Below are positions 5,681 through 6,701 of a DNA stretch of 6,701 bases, piece after piece. Position 1 is the stretch's first letter, and the number at the start of each line of letters is the position of its first letter. The DNA lies in contig CAJBLW010000449.1 in NCBI GenBank assembly GCA_903953985.1, forward strand, positions 1 to 6,701, in the 5' to 3' direction. Both the position numbers and the translations under genes were made by a program. Origin of the DNA: an uncultured Burkholderiales bacterium. Lineage in GTDB: Bacteria; Pseudomonadota; Gammaproteobacteria; Burkholderiales; Burkholderiaceae_C. The notes below the pieces were generated by a model that did no database searches, had not been told where the DNA came from, and saw only the letters and a list, made by a program, of their open reading frames with translations.

Positions 5681-6701
5681 TGACGCCAAAGGGCGTTGAT
5701 TCATGGACGATTTTTGCTCAAGCCACTTGCGCACCCTCTCGGCGTCACCAATTCGGCTGAATTTTCCCGTCGAATCAAGAAAAACCATGATCAACTTTCG
5801 ACCCGCCACCTGGGCTTGCATGACCAAGCAACGACCGGCCTCCGAGATGTACCCGGTCTTTTGCAGACCAATGTCCCATTGTGGATTTTTGATCAATCCG
5901 TTGGTGTTGTTGTACTGTAGTGTTCTGCTGCCCACCGCGACCTCACGACCTTGCGAGGTGGAAAGCTCTCTCAGCATGGGCTCGTTGTAAGCCTTGGCGG
6001 CTAAAACGGCCAAATCATTGGCACTTGACTGGTTTTGGCTGGACAGTCCCGTAGGCTCGACATAGCGAGTGTCCCTCATGCCCAATGAACGGGCACGCTG
6101 GTTCATTCGACTGATGAACAGATCCATGCCCCCCGGGAAAGTACGTCCCAGTGCATGCGCTGCGCGGTTTTCGCTGGACATCAAGGACAAATGCATCAAG
6201 TCACCACGGCTGAGTTCTGTACCTACGGCCAGGCGGGAAGAGCTTCCTTTTTCAGTGTCCACATCGGCCTGAGTAATACGGATGCGTTCGTCCATGGGCA
6301 AATTGGCCTCAGCGATGACCAATCCCGTCATCAGTTTGGTCAAGGATGCGATTGGCAACACAACATGGTCATTCTTGCTGTAGAGGACTTCCTGCGTCTC
6401 TTGGTCCACCACCAAGGCTACGCTGGAGTTCAAGCCCAGTGCGTCGGAAGTAGCATGCAGACCTGCCATTTGACCAAAAGATGCACGAATGGGGCGAGCG
6501 CCTTGGCTGGCTGTAGCATTTTTAGCGTTCGGTGTACCTTTGGACGTTTGCCTTTGCTGACCTGAAGACTTGGCTGCTGGATTTTTTCTTGCCGATGCAA
6601 TTTGACCCGGTTGAGCTTTCCGGGTTCCGACCGACTTTTCGTTATTTTTTTTATTCTTTTGCGCTTTCGCGGGTGTCTGAGGACTGTTTTGCGCATAAAC
6701 C
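5660..6701 (-). CDS. pbpG: D-alanyl-D-alanine endopeptidase, PBP7/PbpG-type (peptidase S11), 5' end missing
   Basis: These periplasmic serine peptidases cut D-Ala-meso-DAP cross-links (or terminal D-Ala) in peptidoglycan. The 346 visible residues run off the window edge. They begin VYAQNS, which looks like the end of a signal peptide with cleavage after VYA, so the true start is only some 20-30 codons outside. About 75 residues of Lys/Ala/Gln/Ser-rich basic linker follow (roughly 4-75), then the catalytic domain. All three penicillin-binding motifs are present: SLTK at 119-122 (nucleophile Ser119), SEN at 176-178 and KTG at 281-283. There is no C-terminal PBP5-like domain, which favours PbpG over DacA/DacC. 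An internal ATG at 6467-6469 would yield a protein lacking any export signal and should not be used as the start. The gene is convergent with the IclR gene, with 31 bp between stops. Endopeptidase versus carboxypeptidase activity is inferred from family. Confidence 0.9.
   Translation of the reverse strand, partial: VYAQNSPQTPAKAQKNKKNNEKSVGTRKAQPGQIASARKNPAAKSSGQQRQTSKGTPNAKNATASQGARPIRASFGQMAGLHATSDALGLNSSVALVVDQETQEVLYSKNDHVVLPIASLTKLMTGLVIAEANLPMDERIRITQADVDTEKGSSSRLAVGTELSRGDLMHLSLMSSENRAAHALGRTFPGGMDLFISRMNQRARSLGMRDTRYVEPTGLSSQNQSSANDLAVLAAKAYNEPMLRELSTSQGREVAVGSRTLQYNNTNGLIKNPQWDIGLQKTGYISEAGRCLVMQAQVAGRKLIMVFLDSTGKFSRIGDAERVRKWLEQKSSMNQRPLASAVQMPG

Noticed and set aside
5681..5698. 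Hairpin ACGCC-AAAG-GGCGT as terminator of the IclR gene
   Set aside because: It lies inside the coding end of the convergent gene, has only five firm pairs and no T-run on either strand.
2373..6701. A cell-wall gene cluster linking pgeF and the PBP7-type peptidase
   Set aside because: Both act on peptidoglycan, but they are 2.4 kb apart, separated by plus-strand genes, and share no transcript. The proximity is probably coincidental.
1..6701. Mobile element, prophage, defence or CRISPR content
   Set aside because: No transposase, integrase, direct-repeat array, attachment-like repeat or shift in coding style was seen. All genes resemble ordinary chromosomal Burkholderiales genes.

Overview
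The window looks like a chromosomal segment of a Gram-negative betaproteobacterium of the order Burkholderiales, most likely the family Comamonadaceae (Rhodoferax / Limnohabitans / Polaromonas type). The reasons are the class I polyhydroxyalkanoate (PHA) pair phaC-phaA with pgeF beside it, the aat-bpt pair of N-end-rule transferases, the moderately high G+C content, and protein sequences that closely resemble that group. The species is inferred from recalled family resemblance, not from a search. I see no insertion sequence, integrase, tRNA, rRNA or CRISPR array, and every gene wholly inside the window is intact.

Layout. (1) Positions 1-2049, minus strand: a thiolase (phaA, 3' part outside the window) preceded by class I PHA synthase phaC. 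Both have good Shine-Dalgarno sequences and the genes are 22 bp apart. (2) Positions 2142-2459, plus strand: a small two-helix membrane protein of unknown function, divergent from phaC. Its tail overlaps the tail of the next gene by 87 bp. (3) Positions 2373-3191, minus strand: pgeF (YfiH family), peptidoglycan editing factor. (4) Positions 3233-4746, plus strand: aat and bpt, overlapping by ATGA, a two-gene operon that adds leucine or phenylalanine to protein N-termini and marks them for ClpS/ClpAP. (5) Positions 4849-5628, plus strand: an IclR-family regulator whose upstream region carries three short dyads. (6) Positions 5660-6701, minus strand: a periplasmic S11 peptidase of the PBP7/PbpG type with a long basic linker; its 5' end lies outside the window.

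Functionally, phaA and phaC make and polymerise the carbon-storage polyester, with the thiolase condensing acetyl-CoA and the synthase polymerising hydroxyacyl-CoA. pgeF and pbpG both act on cell-wall chemistry, but they are far apart and do not share a transcript. aat-bpt is a protein-quality and proteolysis module. The IclR target cannot be read from this window; autoregulation is the only suggestion the sequence offers.

I did not find a new multi-gene system. The least explained items are the small membrane gene wedged between pgeF and phaC, the dyad-rich IclR promoter region, and a nine-C run near the start of aat. No stretch longer than 300 bases lacks a gene; the longest gap is 102 bp (4747-4848).
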